From: Candidatus Kuenenia stuttgartensis
GTDB lineage: Bacteria; Planctomycetota; Planctomycetia; Gemmatales; Gemmataceae
DNA: 64,000 nucleotides
Reading direction: 5' to 3'
Assembly: GCA_945875585.1 (NCBI GenBank)
Contig: CAMCLK010000014.1
Coordinates: 1-64,000, forward strand
Shown here in pieces: positions 34,549 through 43,435 of this stretch. Within the stretch, counting starts at the first letter, position 1, and each line of letters starts with the position of its first letter. The notes beneath the pieces were generated by a model. That model made no database searches, had not been told where the DNA came from, and was given only the letters and a program-made list of their open reading frames with translations. Made by a program: the position numbers and the translations under genes.

Positions 34549-36174
34549 GTGGCGACGTTGATCCCCCGCATGCTTGAAGAAGCCGTTCAGGCCCGATCGG
34601 GCTTTGCTGCCATCGTTGCTCCTTCTCGATGGTCGCGTTCAGAAACATGGTCTTATGAACGTCTTTTAGACGCGTCGGACCGCCTTTCAGCCTCGCTCGT
34701 GGCCATGGGTGTTGGTGCCGGCATGCGCGTAGCTGTCATGGCGCCGCCATCCCCCCGTTTGTTCGCCACCCTGTTCGCCCTGTTTCGGCTGGGTGCCGTG
34801 GCAGTCATGGTTGATCCCGGTATGGGACTCAAAGGGCTGAAACTCTGCCTTGGTGAAGCTGACTGTCAAGGTTTTATCGGCTCTCCTAAGGCGATGATTG
34901 CCCGAGCGATTCTTGGTCTTTGCCCAGGCGCGCGGATCGTGGCGCACATTGGCAATGGCTGGTTGCCCGGATACCGCGCGCTTGTTGAGGCGCGTTCAGG
35001 TGGTACGCCTGTTTATCCTGCTGCTCCCGCTGACGTGGCTGCCATTCTTTACACCAGTGGATCCACCGGGCCCGCCAAAGGCGCCGTCTATTCCGCTGGT
35101 ACGCTGTCGGCCCAAGTCGTGGCGTTAAGGGATATGCTGGACATCCAGCCCGGCGAAGTCGATCTTTCAACATTTCCGCTCTTTGGCCTGTATGCTCCAG
35201 TACTGCGCATGACAGCCGTTATCCCAATAATGGATTTTACGCGCCCGGCTTCTGTCGATGCAGCTATGCTGCTTGACATGGCAGCCCGGTACCGGGTGGA
35301 CAATTTGTTTGCTTCGCCCGCGGTTCTGGCCCGTCTGGCGAAGCGAGCCGAGGAGCATGGCGGTCTCGACCGTCTTAAGCGGATCGTTTCCGCGGGTGCT
35401 CCTGTGCCATGGCCGTTGGTGAGGCGGGTGAGGGCTTTGTTGCGACCCGGTGCCAGTCTTTATACGCCCTATGGCATGACTGAGGCACTTCCTATCGCCT
35501 GCCCTTCCGATTCTGGAATTTTGGGAGATGCACTGGGGCGTACTCGTTGCGGTGGTGGAATTTACCTTGGCAAGCCGGTCCCGGGTATTCGTGTAACAAT
35601 ACTCCCCGCAAGTGACGAGCCTTTGGGTACCTTACCGGATTCCCTACCACCGGGTGCTCATGGGGAAATTGCCGTTACTGGGCCTCAGGTCACACGGTCG
35701 TATTGGCGAAGACCGGAGGCTGACTCGCGTCACAAAATGACTGTGGATGGCAAAGTTATTCACCGGACAGGCGATCTTGGTTATCTCGATTCGTCAGGCG
35801 ACCTTTGGTATCTGGGGCGTCAGGCTCAGGCGGTGCGGGTGGGAGGGAAATCGTACCCAGCGGATGCCTGCGAAGCTGTGTTCCTCGATCTGCCCGGCGT
35901 ATCGCGTGTTGCCCTTGTTCAGGCGGGGCCAGACTGTGCCGCATTGGTGGTTGAACCGCATACCCGTATAAGTTCAGCCAATCTGAAAGCTGAGATTCGC
36001 CGTCGTGCGGCCGAGGTGGATCTGGATGTACCAATCTTCACAGTTCTGATTCACGGGCCTTTTCCGGTCGATCGTCGGCACAACAGCAAGATCGATCGCG
36101 GGACACTTGGCCATTGGGCCGCGAGCCAGCCCGAAGTGAGTCAGGGCTTCAATCGGTCAGCCATTCCAAGTTGA
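34549..36174 (+). CDS. oleC: OleC, beta-lactone synthetase (acyl-AMP ligase fold)
   Basis: 541 residues from a GTG at 34549, 10 bases after oleB. ANL superfamily: P-loop YTSGSTGPAKGAVYSAG, A5 motif YTPYGMTEALPI, hinge RTGDLGYLDSSGDLWYLGR and a C-terminal lysine in HNSKIDRGTL. OleC adenylates the 2-alkyl-3-hydroxy acid from OleD and closes it to a cis-beta-lactone. The last 26 bases overlap, tail to tail, the end of the sialidase gene on the other strand. Confidence 0.91.
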   Translation: MATLIPRMLEEAVQARSGFAAIVAPSRWSRSETWSYERLLDASDRLSASLVAMGVGAGMRVAVMAPPSPRLFATLFALFRLGAVAVMVDPGMGLKGLKLCLGEADCQGFIGSPKAMIARAILGLCPGARIVAHIGNGWLPGYRALVEARSGGTPVYPAAPADVAAILYTSGSTGPAKGAVYSAGTLSAQVVALRDMLDIQPGEVDLSTFPLFGLYAPVLRMTAVIPIMDFTRPASVDAAMLLDMAARYRVDNLFASPAVLARLAKRAEEHGGLDRLKRIVSAGAPVPWPLVRRVRALLRPGASLYTPYGMTEALPIACPSDSGILGDALGRTRCGGGIYLGKPVPGIRVTILPASDEPLGTLPDSLPPGAHGEIAVTGPQVTRSYWRRPEADSRHKMTVDGKVIHRTGDLGYLDSSGDLWYLGRQAQAVRVGGKSYPADACEAVFLDLPGVSRVALVQAGPDCAALVVEPHTRISSANLKAEIRRRAAEVDLDVPIFTVLIHGPFPVDRRHNSKIDRGTLGHWAASQPEVSQGFNRSAIPS

Positions 36175-37318
36175 AGCGCGCCACCTTGATTTTGTCTTTT
36201 GCCTCATACAAGCAAATCACGCTGCCATCCGGCAAGACGGCAAGATCTGAATAAGCGCTGGCACCCGGTTCCACTGTTTTGTTCACAGGCCATGTTTTGC
36301 CATCGTCTCGGCTCAGTTGAATGGATAGGTTTTGGCGTTTTCCACGGCCTCCCGGAACTTCTTTACCCGAGGCATCGATTGCCAAGGTGCGCGCACTTGA
36401 AAAAAGCAGGGTGCCGGGCTTGGAAGGGTGCGCGATCAACCCCGCCATGCAGATGGGCTCCCAGAGTTGGTTGTGGAACTCGGGCTTGTTCCAGTTGTGT
36501 GCGCCATCGGGGCTGATGGTAATGATCTTGCGGTTGGCTTTCGACTCGTTGCGTGTGATAAGCACAACGCTGCCATTGGAGAGCGGAGCAATAGTTGTTT
36601 CATTGGGATCGCCGAATGCAGGCGTATTGGGAACTGCTATGTCGCCCGCTTTCCAAGTCTTGCCATGGTCGTCGCTGTAAATGGTGCCCGCGGCGGAGGG
36701 ATGATGGCTTCCTTTTTTTCCGTAAGCGATCCAGACGGGAACCACGAGCCGGCCAGTGCTGGTTTGAATTCCGTGGCCAGGGCCAGTGGCGATCACATTC
36801 CAAGGGTAGTGTGTTCGGAATGGTTCAAATGCTGAGGTGATTTCGGTGGGTTTGGACCATGTCTCTCCGTCGTCGGTACTACGCATGGAAAAGCAACGGG
36901 CATAATTGATGCAGTAGAGAAACTCGATGGCACCCGTTTGTCGATCCACAATGGCCACGGGATTGTTCACTGTTTGCTCGCGTTCGCCGCCTCTGGCCTT
37001 GGTGGGATTTCCTTCGACCCTGTCTCCCATGTGGGCAATTGGCCTCGCCTTGTCCCATGTTTTGCCGCCATCAGTGGAACGGCGCATGTGAACAGCGATT
37101 TCGCCCCAGTCGGAGCCGCTGTTTTTGCGAGCCTCACAATAGGCCAGCACGGTTCCTTTGGGGGTAACAACAATTCCAGGAATGCGATGCAGAGCGATCC
37201 CGTTGCTTTTGGCAAGAAAAAGATCTGCAGTATCAAGAAATGGAGGTGACGCTTGGCCGGTGGTAGCCAAGATACCTGTTATCCATGCAGAAGTAATGAA
37301 CACCTGAAGTAAACGCAT
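36149..37318 (-). CDS. secreted BNR-repeat sialidase (exo-alpha-sialidase family)
   Basis: About 389 residues from ATG 37318, preceded by GTGAGGA at good spacing; the frame is open to 37366. Leader MRLLQVFITSAWITGILA. FRIP-like motif LHRIPGIVVTPKG and five Asp-box repeats: RSTDGGKTW, RSTDDGETW, YSDDHGKTW, SPDGAHNW and SRDDGKTW, as in six-bladed sialidases. Expected to cleave terminal sialic acids or a related sugar; in Planctomycetes many of these are of unknown specificity. Convergent with oleC and overlapping it by 26 bases. Confidence 0.88.
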   Translation of the reverse strand: MRLLQVFITSAWITGILATTGQASPPFLDTADLFLAKSNGIALHRIPGIVVTPKGTVLAYCEARKNSGSDWGEIAVHMRRSTDGGKTWDKARPIAHMGDRVEGNPTKARGGEREQTVNNPVAIVDRQTGAIEFLYCINYARCFSMRSTDDGETWSKPTEITSAFEPFRTHYPWNVIATGPGHGIQTSTGRLVVPVWIAYGKKGSHHPSAAGTIYSDDHGKTWKAGDIAVPNTPAFGDPNETTIAPLSNGSVVLITRNESKANRKIITISPDGAHNWNKPEFHNQLWEPICMAGLIAHPSKPGTLLFSSARTLAIDASGKEVPGGRGKRQNLSIQLSRDDGKTWPVNKTVEPGASAYSDLAVLPDGSVICLYEAKDKIKVARFNLEWLTD

Positions 37319-37623
37319 GAAATCCTCACCTAAACGGACTCGGTCAGAGGAGCTTATTCCATGCATGGACCATGCGCAATCTGATTGAAATGATTAGATA
37401 GCAGGCCAGTGGCAGCTAAATGGATTCGCCTTCCATTTGAATGAGTCATCGACTGGATGCTGTTTGAATGGGCAGAGTGCGTTGTGCGCAGAATCGGCAC
37501 GATTGGCGGAATCAGCATGAAGCTACGCACCTGAATTGCCGATACATCCCGTAGCGAGATCAGGGTCCGCACATTCGGCATCACCTGTCGATTGCCCTTT
37601 CTCTCGACGAGGAGTTATCTGTT
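37319..37623. promoter_or_regulatory. 305-base divergent intergenic region
   Basis: Lies between the divergent sialidase and HEAT-repeat genes, so it should hold both promoters. The plus gene has a clear ribosome site (ACGAGGAGTT, 37607-37616). I found no persuasive -35/-10 pair, hairpin or small gene here. Confidence 0.35.
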
Positions 37624-39432
37624 ATGTACCGCTCGATTCGCGCCATGTGGTTGAGCGCCGCCCTGGCCGCGCTCAGCGGTGGGCAAGCGCTCGTAGCTCA
37701 AACGGCCAGCCCTGCTGCATCAGGTTCTAAAGAACGATTCGTGACACTTGAGCTGGATGGCGGCAAACCCACTCGCTGCCGTGTTATTCAATCGTGGAAC
37801 GATGCTGAGGGCTCGCGCTGCTTGCAGGTTCAGGCAACCGCCAGTGGCGACCGGATGACAGTCGTTCAGAAGTACAGCTCTGGCAATCTGACAGAGGTTC
37901 AAGTTTACCCTTGGAACAAATCTGTCAGTTCACCGCTGGGTGTTCCCGTTCCACCATCCACAATTCAGCAGGCTTCTGCTACCGCTCCCCCTAAGCAACT
38001 TCCTTCTGTAGATGAAGGCAAAGCCGTACCTGAAGCTAAATCAGCTCCAGCTACCGGTACAAAAGGTGATTCCGGCAAAGGCACCAAGGGTTCTTCTGGC
38101 CAAGGAGACACAGGCACAAAGGGCGCTGCCAAAGGCGATCCCGATAGCGGCACCAAAGGTGCTGGCATGAAGGGAGCTGGTAAAGGCGATCCCGACAGCG
38201 GCACCAAGGGTGCTGGTACGAAGGGCGCTGGTATGGGCGATCCCGACAGTGGCACCAAGGGTGCTGGTACAAAGGGCGCTGGTAATGGCGATCCCGACAG
38301 TGGCACCAAGGGTGCTGGTATGAAGGGTGATCCAGATAGTGGAACCAAAGGTTCCTCCGGCAAAGGCGTGGCGATTGTTCCAAGCTCAAGTTCGCCTGCT
38401 GGAAAGCCTGGCGACTGGAGGCAGTCATGGGGCAAGTCGGAGCCCATTGCTCCAGACGCCGCAGCGATGTCTGTCAAGCCTTTACCCATGGCCAGCCGAA
38501 CAAAACCCGATCCGCTGCCCACGGTGATCGAAGCTGCTCAAAGCCAAATTGCCAAACGCGAGGCAGCGGCTGAAAGGATTGCTAAGGAAAGTCAAAAGAA
38601 GGTCGTGGGAACTGAAACTTCTCGCACTATGACCAAGAGGCCAAATGGCTTTTTGGCCAACATGGGTAGCGGTGGCGTTCGGTTCCCTCGGGCAGGGATG
38701 GGATCGGTTGCTGCGGCTGGTGTGGATCCCACTATGCTTGAAGGATTCCAGCCACCCGCCTTTTCGCCAGTGCCAGAAGGTATGCCATCGGTACCTCCCG
38801 GGGTAGCTCTTTCCGCACCCCAGTTCAACGGCCCTGCAGTTCGGCCGATTCCTCCTCGGCCCTACACGCCAGACAAGGGGCTTGGCGCTGGTATGGCCAA
38901 TGCTTTTACCGTGCCAACGCCGCTTCGTCCCATTCCTGCAGATTTCGGAATGCCGCAGGATCAAGCCAATGCCTTTGCCATTGCTCAAGAAGCAGGCCAG
39001 GGCCAACCACCGCAAGCTTACGTGAATCCTTACCAGCCAGCTCCAGCCGTGGCCATGGTGCCTCAGGCGAGGCCGTACCAACCTTCAGTTGCCGCGGTGA
39101 TTCCAGCACCAACACCTGTTGCGGATGTTCAGGCCATAATCTCAACCCTGCGTGATGCGTTGCTGCCATCGCAGCGCGAAGCCGCAGCGATGGAACTGGC
39201 CAACCGCTCCTATGCGAGCAATCCAGTGGTGATTAGCAGCCTTGTGGCAGCCTTGCAGACCGATCCGGCAGCCACGGTGCGCAGCAGCGCGGCGCGTGCT
39301 CTGGCTCGCCTCGGTGTGACCCGCGAGGAAGTGGTTCAGGCACTCAGGCAGCAGCGTCAAGATTCCGATGCGCGTGTGCGTCTGGAAGTTGATAACGCCA
39401 TTCTGAAACTGACATCCGCCACAGGACGTTGA
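37624..39432 (+). CDS. exported repeat protein with C-terminal HEAT repeats
   Basis: 602 residues. Leader about 1-25 ending AQTASPAAS. Residues about 140-245 form a low-complexity Gly/Lys/Asp region built on a 17-residue unit (GDPDSGTKGAGTKGAG). A Pro-rich middle (VPPSTIQ, RPIPPRPYTPDKGLG) follows, and the last 110 residues are two or three HEAT-like helices (LLPSQREAAAMELANRSY, AALQTDPAATVRSSAARALA, RLEVDNAILKL). It is probably an extracellular or envelope scaffold. HEAT-tailed secreted proteins are common in Planctomycetes; no enzymatic motif is seen. Confidence 0.75.
   Translation: MYRSIRAMWLSAALAALSGGQALVAQTASPAASGSKERFVTLELDGGKPTRCRVIQSWNDAEGSRCLQVQATASGDRMTVVQKYSSGNLTEVQVYPWNKSVSSPLGVPVPPSTIQQASATAPPKQLPSVDEGKAVPEAKSAPATGTKGDSGKGTKGSSGQGDTGTKGAAKGDPDSGTKGAGMKGAGKGDPDSGTKGAGTKGAGMGDPDSGTKGAGTKGAGNGDPDSGTKGAGMKGDPDSGTKGSSGKGVAIVPSSSSPAGKPGDWRQSWGKSEPIAPDAAAMSVKPLPMASRTKPDPLPTVIEAAQSQIAKREAAAERIAKESQKKVVGTETSRTMTKRPNGFLANMGSGGVRFPRAGMGSVAAAGVDPTMLEGFQPPAFSPVPEGMPSVPPGVALSAPQFNGPAVRPIPPRPYTPDKGLGAGMANAFTVPTPLRPIPADFGMPQDQANAFAIAQEAGQGQPPQAYVNPYQPAPAVAMVPQARPYQPSVAAVIPAPTPVADVQAIISTLRDALLPSQREAAAMELANRSYASNPVVISSLVAALQTDPAATVRSSAARALARLGVTREEVVQALRQQRQDSDARVRLEVDNAILKLTSATGR
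38134..38345 (+). repeat. 51-base tandem repeat inside the HEAT-repeat gene
   Basis: Units start GGCGATCCCGA at 38134, 38185, 38236 and 38287, exactly 51 bases apart, with a shortened copy at 38326. Encoded unit: GDPDSGTKGAG(M/T)KGAG(K/M/N). Copies are nearly identical in DNA, so recent expansion is likely and copy number may vary between strains. Confidence 0.92.
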
Positions 39433-39457
39433 TCCAAAGGCTGTCATAAGAAGCCAC

Positions 39458-39482
39458 AGACCTTGGCACAGTGCCAAGGTCT
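39458..39482 (+). terminator. strong hairpin terminator
   Basis: AGACCTTGGCA and TGCCAAGGTCT form a perfect 11-base stem with a three-base loop (CAG), 25 bases after the stop of the HEAT-repeat gene. The T-run that follows is short (TTTCG). It separates this gene from fabI. Confidence 0.75.
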
Positions 39483-39591
39483 TTCGATTCCCCAGACCAG
39501 CTAACCCTTGCATCGTCCGGCCATCTTCCTATTTCGACAAGGATGAACTTGTCGCCGGAATGTGACCGGTGGCCCCCTTGAGGTAGTACGC

Positions 39592-40470
39592 ATGATTCCT
39601 TTGGATCTTTCCGGCAAAGTGGCTCTGGTTACCGGAGTAGGCGACAACATTGGCTTCGCTTGGCACATTGCGAAGTACTTACAGGCGGCTGGCGCCCGGC
39701 TGATTTTCGCCTGCCACCCACGCTTGGTGACCATTGTTGAAAGCATTCTCACACGCGAGGCCGATGCCGAGAGCCGCTTGCTCCCTTACGGCACCGGATC
39801 GATCAACGTTGAAAAGGTTTTTGCTTGCGATGTGAATTTCGACACCATGGCAGATGTGGATGCCAAGACCCGCGAAGACAAGCGCTTTGCCAAGCACGGC
39901 GACTTTTCCATTGCTGGATTGGTTGAGAATGTGAAGGCCTACACGCCCCATGTGGACATCGTGGTTCATGCGGTAGCATTCAGTCCGGAAATCAAGAACC
40001 GTATGGTTGACACATCGCGTGCAGCCTACCTGACGGCTCTTAGTATTAGCAGCTACTCACTGACGGCGCTGATGCGCGCCTTCACCCCACTCATGGAGGG
40101 GCGCCCCGACCCCAACGCCATTGCCCTCACGTATCTGGGTGGTGACCGCGTGGTGCCTCACTACGGCGGTGGCATGTCCACGGCGAAGGCCGCTCTGCAG
40201 ATTGATGCCCAGCAACTGGCATCGAATCTTGGCCCAAAAAAGATTCGTGTGAACCTGGTTTCTGCCGGGCCTTACGCTTCGCGGGCCGCGCGCGCGATTG
40301 GTGACATCGACGATATGATCAACCATGCCGCTGCCAAATCTCCGCTTCCCCGGGCTATTGAGGTTGAGGAAGTCGGCGCTGCCACGGCCTTTTTGGCTAG
40401 CCCGCTGGCTTCGGCCATCACCGGCCACATTCTTTATGTGGATTGCGGTTACAACGTCATGGGTGTTTGA
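39592..40470 (+). CDS. fabI: plant/chlamydia-type enoyl-ACP reductase
   Basis: 292 residues from ATG 39592 (GAGG 8 bases before). It reduces trans-2-enoyl-ACP with NAD(P)H in type II fatty acid synthesis. Dinucleotide loop VALVTGVGDNIGFAW. The active site is HYGGGMSTAKAALQ, with Tyr and Lys separated by seven residues as in plant ENR, and SAGPYASRAARAIGDID corresponds to the plant SAGP-SRAAKAI segment. It also has the longer insert before VDIVVHAVAFSPEI. These features are unlike E. coli FabI. Cotranscribed with argJ (32-base gap). It might complement the PfaD reductase but is more likely housekeeping. Confidence 0.9.
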   Translation: MIPLDLSGKVALVTGVGDNIGFAWHIAKYLQAAGARLIFACHPRLVTIVESILTREADAESRLLPYGTGSINVEKVFACDVNFDTMADVDAKTREDKRFAKHGDFSIAGLVENVKAYTPHVDIVVHAVAFSPEIKNRMVDTSRAAYLTALSISSYSLTALMRAFTPLMEGRPDPNAIALTYLGGDRVVPHYGGGMSTAKAALQIDAQQLASNLGPKKIRVNLVSAGPYASRAARAIGDIDDMINHAAAKSPLPRAIEVEEVGAATAFLASPLASAITGHILYVDCGYNVMGV

Positions 40471-40502
40471 TCCAGAAAGCACACGACTCGGGGTCTGTTG
40501 AG

Positions 40503-41723
40503 ATGGCATTCTGGAATCTGCCGGTTGGCTGGTCGTATGGTGCCGCGGCTTCTGGCATACGTGGCGATGAAGCCGCTCGTCTTGATGTTGCCTTGGTGGT
40601 CTCAGACCGTGAGGCCACCGCCGCTGGTATGTTCACAACCAATCGCGTTCAGGCTGCCCCTGTTCACCTTTGCCGCGACCTCATCAAGCAGCGTGGTGGT
40701 CGGGGCTTCAGGGGGTTTGTCGCCTGTTCGGGAAACGCTAATGCTTGCACCGGCAAGCAGGGTGAGGCTGATGCCAAAGTTATGATCCAAGAGGCGGCAC
40801 GCGTTTGTGCTATCGAAGATCTTGAATCGTTCCTTGTGGCATCGACTGGAGTGATCGGCAGGCTCCTCCCCATGGAATGCGTGGAACGGGGAATTCGCCT
40901 TTCGGGCGATTCTCGTGCTTCAGATGCCCATTCCCTTGAACGTGCTTCGCAGGCGATTCTCACCACCGATACACGGCCCAAAGTGGTAACACGCGTTGTT
41001 GCCACCTCGCATGGCAATGTCACTTTAGCTGGGTTTGCCAAAGGTGCGGCCATGATTGGCCCGAACATGGCCACCATGTTGGCTTTTGTTATCACCGATG
41101 CCGCAGTGGATCCTGTCGATCTTGATGCGGCGTTGCGCCCTGCCGTGGATAGAAGTTTCCATTGTGTTTCCGTTGAAGGACATACCAGCACCAACGATAC
41201 CGTGCTTGTTCTGGCCAATGGCGCTGCCATACCCAAGGGCAGTCCTTCACTTGCCGGCCCGGAGTTGCTGGCATGGAACCAAGCATTGGAAGAGGTGTGT
41301 GCCGATCTCGCCCGTGCCATTGCCGCCGATGCCGAAGGCGCATCGCATTTGGTTATTGTGCGCGTGGAAGGCATGCCAACAGAAGCTGATGCCAGACGTG
41401 TGGCGCGTGCCGTTGCCGACAGTCCGCTGGTGAAAACCGCCGTGTTTGGCGCCGATCCCAACTGGGGGCGCGTGGTATCTGCCGCAGGCTATGCGGGGGT
41501 GGCGTTCGAGGAGAGCGATCTGACACTGTGGTTAGACGATTACTGCCTGTACCTGTCGGGAGAACCGCAGCCATTTGATGCCGCAACGGTTTCAAACCAC
41601 ATGCGCACTAACCGGACTTTAACATTCCGCCTTGTGTTCACCCTCGGCCAGGCCGGGTGTGTTTTCAACACCTGCGACCTGACCCACGATTACGTTCGGT
41701 TGAATGCGGATTACACGACCTGA
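40503..41723 (+). CDS. argJ: bifunctional glutamate N-acetyltransferase / amino-acid acetyltransferase
   Basis: 406 residues from ATG 40503; the frame is open from 40443. ArgJ transfers acetyl from N-acetylornithine to glutamate in the cyclic arginine pathway. Motifs: GNANACTG, the self-cleavage region GFAKGAAMIGPNMATMLAF with the Ala-Thr scissile bond (Thr becomes the nucleophile), SFHCVSVEGHTSTNDT, and FGADPNWGRV. Length is normal. The stop ends at 41723, immediately next to the last base of the read-through frame on the other strand. Confidence 0.95.
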   Translation: MAFWNLPVGWSYGAAASGIRGDEAARLDVALVVSDREATAAGMFTTNRVQAAPVHLCRDLIKQRGGRGFRGFVACSGNANACTGKQGEADAKVMIQEAARVCAIEDLESFLVASTGVIGRLLPMECVERGIRLSGDSRASDAHSLERASQAILTTDTRPKVVTRVVATSHGNVTLAGFAKGAAMIGPNMATMLAFVITDAAVDPVDLDAALRPAVDRSFHCVSVEGHTSTNDTVLVLANGAAIPKGSPSLAGPELLAWNQALEEVCADLARAIAADAEGASHLVIVRVEGMPTEADARRVARAVADSPLVKTAVFGADPNWGRVVSAAGYAGVAFEESDLTLWLDDYCLYLSGEPQPFDAATVSNHMRTNRTLTFRLVFTLGQAGCVFNTCDLTHDYVRLNADYTT

Positions 41724-42239
41724 TCAGGGGCTCGAGATCGGCACTTCAAAACTGAAGGTCTCGAGTTTTTCAGGGTAACCGGAAAAATCAAGTGTCACTA
41801 TCAGCTCTGCCTTGCGGGCTTTCTCCGGTATGGGCACCTCGACCGAGGCTCCATACGGGTCGTCAAACCCTTTTCAGCAGTCATCTTTGAAAGGTTTTTC
41901 AAAGGGAACACCAACGGCAAGCCCTGAAGCATCGGTCCAGAGGACAACAATACTGGCCGAGGCGCGACCGGCACCCTCGGTGAATCTCAGCCACTGTTCA
42001 GGATCCAGTGAAGGACCTTGAACATGAAATTTCAGTCCAACAAAGCCATTTGCACCGGCAATCCAGTCGCCAATAGCAAAGACTTGCGGATCTAGGCGGT
42101 CGCCATCGCGGGGCAGAAGACCAACGGCAATCCCCTCCAACGCCTTAGGCTGGAAGTAGGGGATCGCCATGGTTGCCAAGCAAATAACGAGAACTCCAAG
42201 CAGCCACGCGGGCCGGTTCTTCATGAATAAGAACTCCAT
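41724..42239 (-). CDS. candidate selenoprotein: small membrane-anchored protein with in-frame UGA (Cys-Sec)
   Basis: Conventional translation stops at a TGA (41876-41874) after about 121 residues ending FEKPFKDDC. The same frame continues for 49 codons (KGFDDPYGASVEVPIPEKAR through FSFEVPISSP) to a TGA at 41724, directly abutting the argJ stop. The UGA follows a Cys codon, giving Cys-Sec, and is followed by a hairpin of SECIS type (separate entry). The start ATG 42239 overlaps the pseudopilin stop (TGATG); ATG 42224 with GGAG upstream is an alternative. One N-terminal membrane helix (AWLLGVLVICLATMAIPYF) precedes an extracytoplasmic beta-rich domain. If UGA inserts selenocysteine the protein is about 171 residues, perhaps a thiol-redox or metal-binding protein. 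Otherwise it is a truncated gene. Confidence 0.7.
41829..41855 (-). promoter_or_regulatory. candidate bacterial SECIS hairpin downstream of in-frame UGA
   Basis: In the minus-strand mRNA, bases 19-45 after the UGA fold as UAUGG / CCAUA (5 pairs), a small internal loop, then CCUC / GAGG (4 pairs) closed by the tetraloop GGUC. The loop starts 29 bases after the UGA, inside the spacing usual for bacterial SECIS elements, and GGUC is the loop core of the E. coli fdhF element recognised by SelB. I folded it by eye; no energy was calculated. Confidence 0.6.
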
Positions 42240-43228
42240 CAAGGTGCTTGGGGATCGTCTGGCATGTCGCCTTCGTTGGGGCTGGCGATAAAGTACCAGT
42301 TCTTGTCGTTAATCGAAGAGTTGAGGCTGGCTACGCTACCATCACCCATCAAAATGTTGATGGTACCCGGCGTAAAGGATTGCTCCTTGTAAGGGTGATT
42401 GTTGTCGATGGGTGGTGCGAATTGTGGCGCCTTGTGGCAGCGGAATTCCCAAGGCTTGGTGCCTGTCCATTCGGTTGGAACAGGGTTGGGGTTGTTCACA
42501 AATAACGATCGGGCCCAATAGGGAGCGTTGTAAAGAGAGTTAGTAACAAGGGTTGGCGTGGCCAACTGGGTTGCCTGCCTAACCCATTGGTGCGTTGGTG
42601 TTGGAACCTGCCAGCCGTAAGCCCACAGCATCGCTCCAGACGTTGGGGTTCCTGACGGGCGTTTGCAAACCGCGTAATGCTCGGAAACCATCATGGTGTG
42701 TGAAGTGCCATCCATCATGGTGTTCATGAGTGGCATGGCCATATCGCCAAAAACCATCCAGTTGGCTGCATAGCTGGTCAGTCCCCACGTGGTGTTGCCA
42801 TTGGTGGACCATGCTGGAATGGGTGAGCTGGCATGGGTGTTGTAGGTGGTAGCGGTCAGTTGAAATGTGCCCGTTCCCAATGTGACATCGAGCGGAGCTT
42901 GCAGGGTTTTAATCACGGCGCTTTTGGCTGCATCTGGCCCTTGCTTGAACAAGGAATCTTGTTCAAGGTGCGGGAGAATGCTGTACCAGAATGAACCACC
43001 TGTTGGCGTGGAATAGTTGCCGTACATGGGAGGCGCTTTGCCGAATGAATCGTTGGCGCTGTGAACGGCCAAACCGATCTGCTTGAGGTTGTTTTTCGAT
43101 TGAATATTGGCGGCAGCGGCGCGCACTTTCTGCACGGCTGGAACCAACAGGCCAATCAGAATGGCAATGATGGCAATAACAACAAGTAACTCAATGAGCG
43201 TGAACGCATTCCGGGCGGTTCGAACCAT
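42239..43228 (-). CDS. DUF1559 pseudopilin-like protein
   Basis: About 329 residues from ATG 43228, with GGAG 7 bases upstream; the frame opens at 43288. The N-terminus is a type IV pilin/type II secretion prepilin segment ([20 protein letters not shown]), processed before Phe. Then comes the DUF1559 region with [15 protein letters not shown], and near the C-terminus the [16 protein letters not shown] motif (H-x9-DG type). These proteins form a very large Planctomycete-specific family of envelope pseudopilins of unknown function. Its stop overlaps the start of the candidate selenoprotein, so the two are coupled. Confidence 0.9.
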   Translation of the reverse strand: MVRTARNAFTLIELLVVIAIIAILIGLLVPAVQKVRAAAANIQSKNNLKQIGLAVHSANDSFGKAPPMYGNYSTPTGGSFWYSILPHLEQDSLFKQGPDAAKSAVIKTLQAPLDVTLGTGTFQLTATTYNTHASSPIPAWSTNGNTTWGLTSYAANWMVFGDMAMPLMNTMMDGTSHTMMVSEHYAVCKRPSGTPTSGAMLWAYGWQVPTPTHQWVRQATQLATPTLVTNSLYNAPYWARSLFVNNPNPVPTEWTGTKPWEFRCHKAPQFAPPIDNNHPYKEQSFTPGTINILMGDGSVASLNSSINDKNWYFIASPNEGDMPDDPQAP

Positions 43229-43435
43229 GATGGAACTCCAAAAGTAACGGAACTGATCTGGTGTGAATGCAGTTGTTGACGCTTTCAATGCGCCACAGGC
43301 TGCGATTGTCTGTTTTCACATGCGGGGAGGTGGAAACGGGCACGCCGTTTCAGGAGATGACGGTTCAGGAAAATCCTGGAAAGTCGCGCCCGGGGCGACG
43401 GAGGGTGTTCGCGTTGGCGGGAGCCAGTCGCACTA

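Noticed and set aside
38134-38345. CRISPR-like regular repeats
   Set aside because: Units are contiguous with no spacers, in frame, and code a protein repeat.
40664-41461. 265-codon minus-strand frame inside argJ
   Set aside because: Antisense to the intact argJ; Ala/Ser/Thr-rich with no motif.
41812-42021. 70-codon plus-strand frame over the selenoprotein candidate
   Set aside because: No ribosome site or family; overlaps the better supported minus-strand frame.
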